From positions 1-64,000 of the forward strand of contig JBJXGB010000222.1 of assembly GCA_046152935.1 (NCBI GenBank): a DNA stretch of 64,000 nucleotides, in the 5' to 3' direction. Positions 62,759 through 64,000 of this stretch are shown one piece after another (the first letter of the stretch is position 1; each line of letters opens with the position of its first letter). A model generated the notes under the pieces. It saw nothing but the letters and a program-made list of their open reading frames with translations. It did not search any database and had not been told where the DNA came from. Source of the stretch: CAZMFZ01 sp046152935. Lineage in GTDB: Bacteria; Bacteroidota; Bacteroidia; Cytophagales; UBA9547. The translations under genes and the position numbers were made by a program.

Positions 62759-64000
62759 ATGCGATTATCTTTATTCAACAAATCATCGATTTGCCTTTTA
62801 ATATTTTTTTCAATCGTCAATTTTGTGGGCTGCAATAGAATTGATGTATCTCCCAATCTATCGAAAGCGTTCATAAAATTTTATGGGGGAAATGGCTCAG
62901 AAATTTCTTCTAAAATGCTGCTGTTGAACGATGGTTCTTTCTTGATGCTGGGCACAAGCTCCTCTTTCAACACAAATGACACAACAGATATTTATTTGGT
63001 GAAATCCAATGACAAAGGCAATAAAATTTGGGAAAAAAACTATGGCAATGGTCTTTTTGAAATCGCAGAGGTAATACGCAAATCGACCGACAATACGGTG
63101 GTGATGCTTGGCACTTCTGGCGATGTAGCCACAGGAAATGCAAGCATTTATCTTGCTAAAATCAACCCAAACGATGGTGCATTGGTTTGGCAAAAAACAT
63201 TAAAAAACAACAACAAAAGTACATACGGTTATGATCTTTCTGTTGATGCCAGTGGTTCAATATTTGTGGTGGGTGCTACGGACACGCTTACGAATATTGG
63301 CCTGTTGAAAAATGTATATATCACCAAATTAAATGCAGACGGTTCGGAAAATAACACCATTCCTACCCTAGGGCTAGATAGCAGAAATAATCTTGCTAGA
63401 AACATTATTGACATCAATGGCAATGAGGTTTCTTGCTTGGTAAATACCACTATTTCTGTTGATGTAAACGGCTCTCCACAGACACAAGCTTCCCCTATTT
63501 TTGTAAATATTAAGCTTGATGTTGGTCGAGCTACATTGCAAGTAAACAAAAGCTCGCCACAAATCGGTGAATTGAGCATACAAAATGCTAACCAGATGAA
63601 AAAAACAGCTGATGGGGGTTACATCGTAGTGGGCTCCTGTATAAAAAACGGAGTCAAAAATATGTATTTACTCAAATTGGATAAGGATTTTAACAAAACT
63701 GACGGCAAAGGTTGGTTTCAGTTTTATAGTGATGAGGGCGATAGTGAAGGCTTAAATGTGATCCAATGCACTGATGGGGGCTATGCGGTTTGTGGCACTA
63801 CCTTTTCGAATACTTTTAATAATAATATTGCACTGCTTCGTACCAATGCCAATGGCGATGCATTGTTTATGAAAAATTATGGCGGAACTGGCAATGATTT
63901 GGGGACAGATATTACCCAAACAAACGATGGTGGATTTGCCATTTTGAGCACCATAGAATTATTAAATTCACCACAAAACAGGCCCGTGATGTCGCTCCTA
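62759..64000 (+). CDS. Repeat (beta-propeller-like) lipoprotein, 3' end outside the window
   Basis: The frame is open from ATG at 62759 to the last base, 414 codons so far. A signal peptide with a lipobox (IVNFVGC, Cys25) marks a lipoprotein. The body has repeats of the type LNDGSFLMLGTSSS, DNTVVMLGTSGDVA, DGGYIVVGSCIKN, DGGYAVCGTTFS and DGGFAILST, each followed by lKlnxdG-like strands, as in beta-propeller proteins of the phylum. The ATG comes 1 nt after the barrel gene's stop, so it belongs to the same operon. Confidence 0.75.
   Translation, partial: MRLSLFNKSSICLLIFFSIVNFVGCNRIDVSPNLSKAFIKFYGGNGSEISSKMLLLNDGSFLMLGTSSSFNTNDTTDIYLVKSNDKGNKIWEKNYGNGLFEIAEVIRKSTDNTVVMLGTSGDVATGNASIYLAKINPNDGALVWQKTLKNNNKSTYGYDLSVDASGSIFVVGATDTLTNIGLLKNVYITKLNADGSENNTIPTLGLDSRNNLARNIIDINGNEVSCLVNTTISVDVNGSPQTQASPIFVNIKLDVGRATLQVNKSSPQIGELSIQNANQMKKTADGGYIVVGSCIKNGVKNMYLLKLDKDFNKTDGKGWFQFYSDEGDSEGLNVIQCTDGGYAVCGTTFSNTFNNNIALLRTNANGDALFMKNYGGTGNDLGTDITQTNDGGFAILSTIELLNSPQNRPVMSLL

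Overview
The window is a chromosomal segment of a low-GC, AT-rich Bacteroidota bacterium, most likely of the Cytophagales or a nearby order. The evidence is lineage-typical proteins (a 7TM-DISM histidine kinase, a TPR-HTH regulator, DUF4290, DUF3098, DUF5723, PD40-OmpA), promoters of the Bacteroidota type (TTTG or TTG, about 19 nt, then TAnnTTTG), and almost no Shine-Dalgarno sequences. I see no rRNA, tRNA, CRISPR array or intact insertion sequence.

Layout. 1-4.5 kb: the end of an unidentified gene, a sensor kinase (-), an 860-bp gap and a TPR-HTH regulator (+). 4.6-8.1 kb: the str operon rpsL-rpsG-fusA-rpsJ (+). 8.35-25.6 kb: on the opposite strand the rest of the S10-spc-alpha cluster, rplC through rplQ with secY, map, infA and rpoA, followed by carA and dnaA. 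S10 is thus cut off from rplC and the two ribosomal blocks converge, which looks like an inversion; rplC has its own good promoter. 26-29.3 kb: a TetR regulator, fabI and pyrR-pyrB. 29.5-34.4 kb: glycan genes (GT4, GH57), DUF4290 and murA, whose MurA has Asp in place of the usual active-site Cys. 34.4-41.1 kb: moxR, then an Fe-S/thiol group (sufS, sufE, two Uma2 nuclease-like genes, a SufT-like DUF59 gene, bacilliredoxin), then DUF3098-uppP-truB. 41.1-48.7 kb: four envelope genes on the minus strand (PD40-OmpA, DUF5723 barrel, lipoprotein, vWA membrane protein). 49.3-53.4 kb: galK, an OmpA lipoprotein, comB and gcvT.

The most unusual region is 53.8-64.0 kb: five tightly packed plus-strand genes. 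They encode (1) a 12-TM nucleotide-transporter-like protein fused to HEAT repeats and a cyclic-nucleotide-binding-like domain, (2) a soluble protein with a TIR domain and two further TIR/DUF4062-like domains, (3) a membrane-anchored nSTAND1 NTPase with a seven-bladed WD40 propeller, (4) an outer-membrane barrel with a TPR-like N-terminus, and (5) a repeat lipoprotein that runs off the window. Gaps are 14 nt, a 4-nt overlap, 36 nt and 1 nt. I infer one trans-envelope signalling or defence-like system linking outer membrane, inner membrane and a TIR effector or adaptor. No function is demonstrated by the sequence alone.
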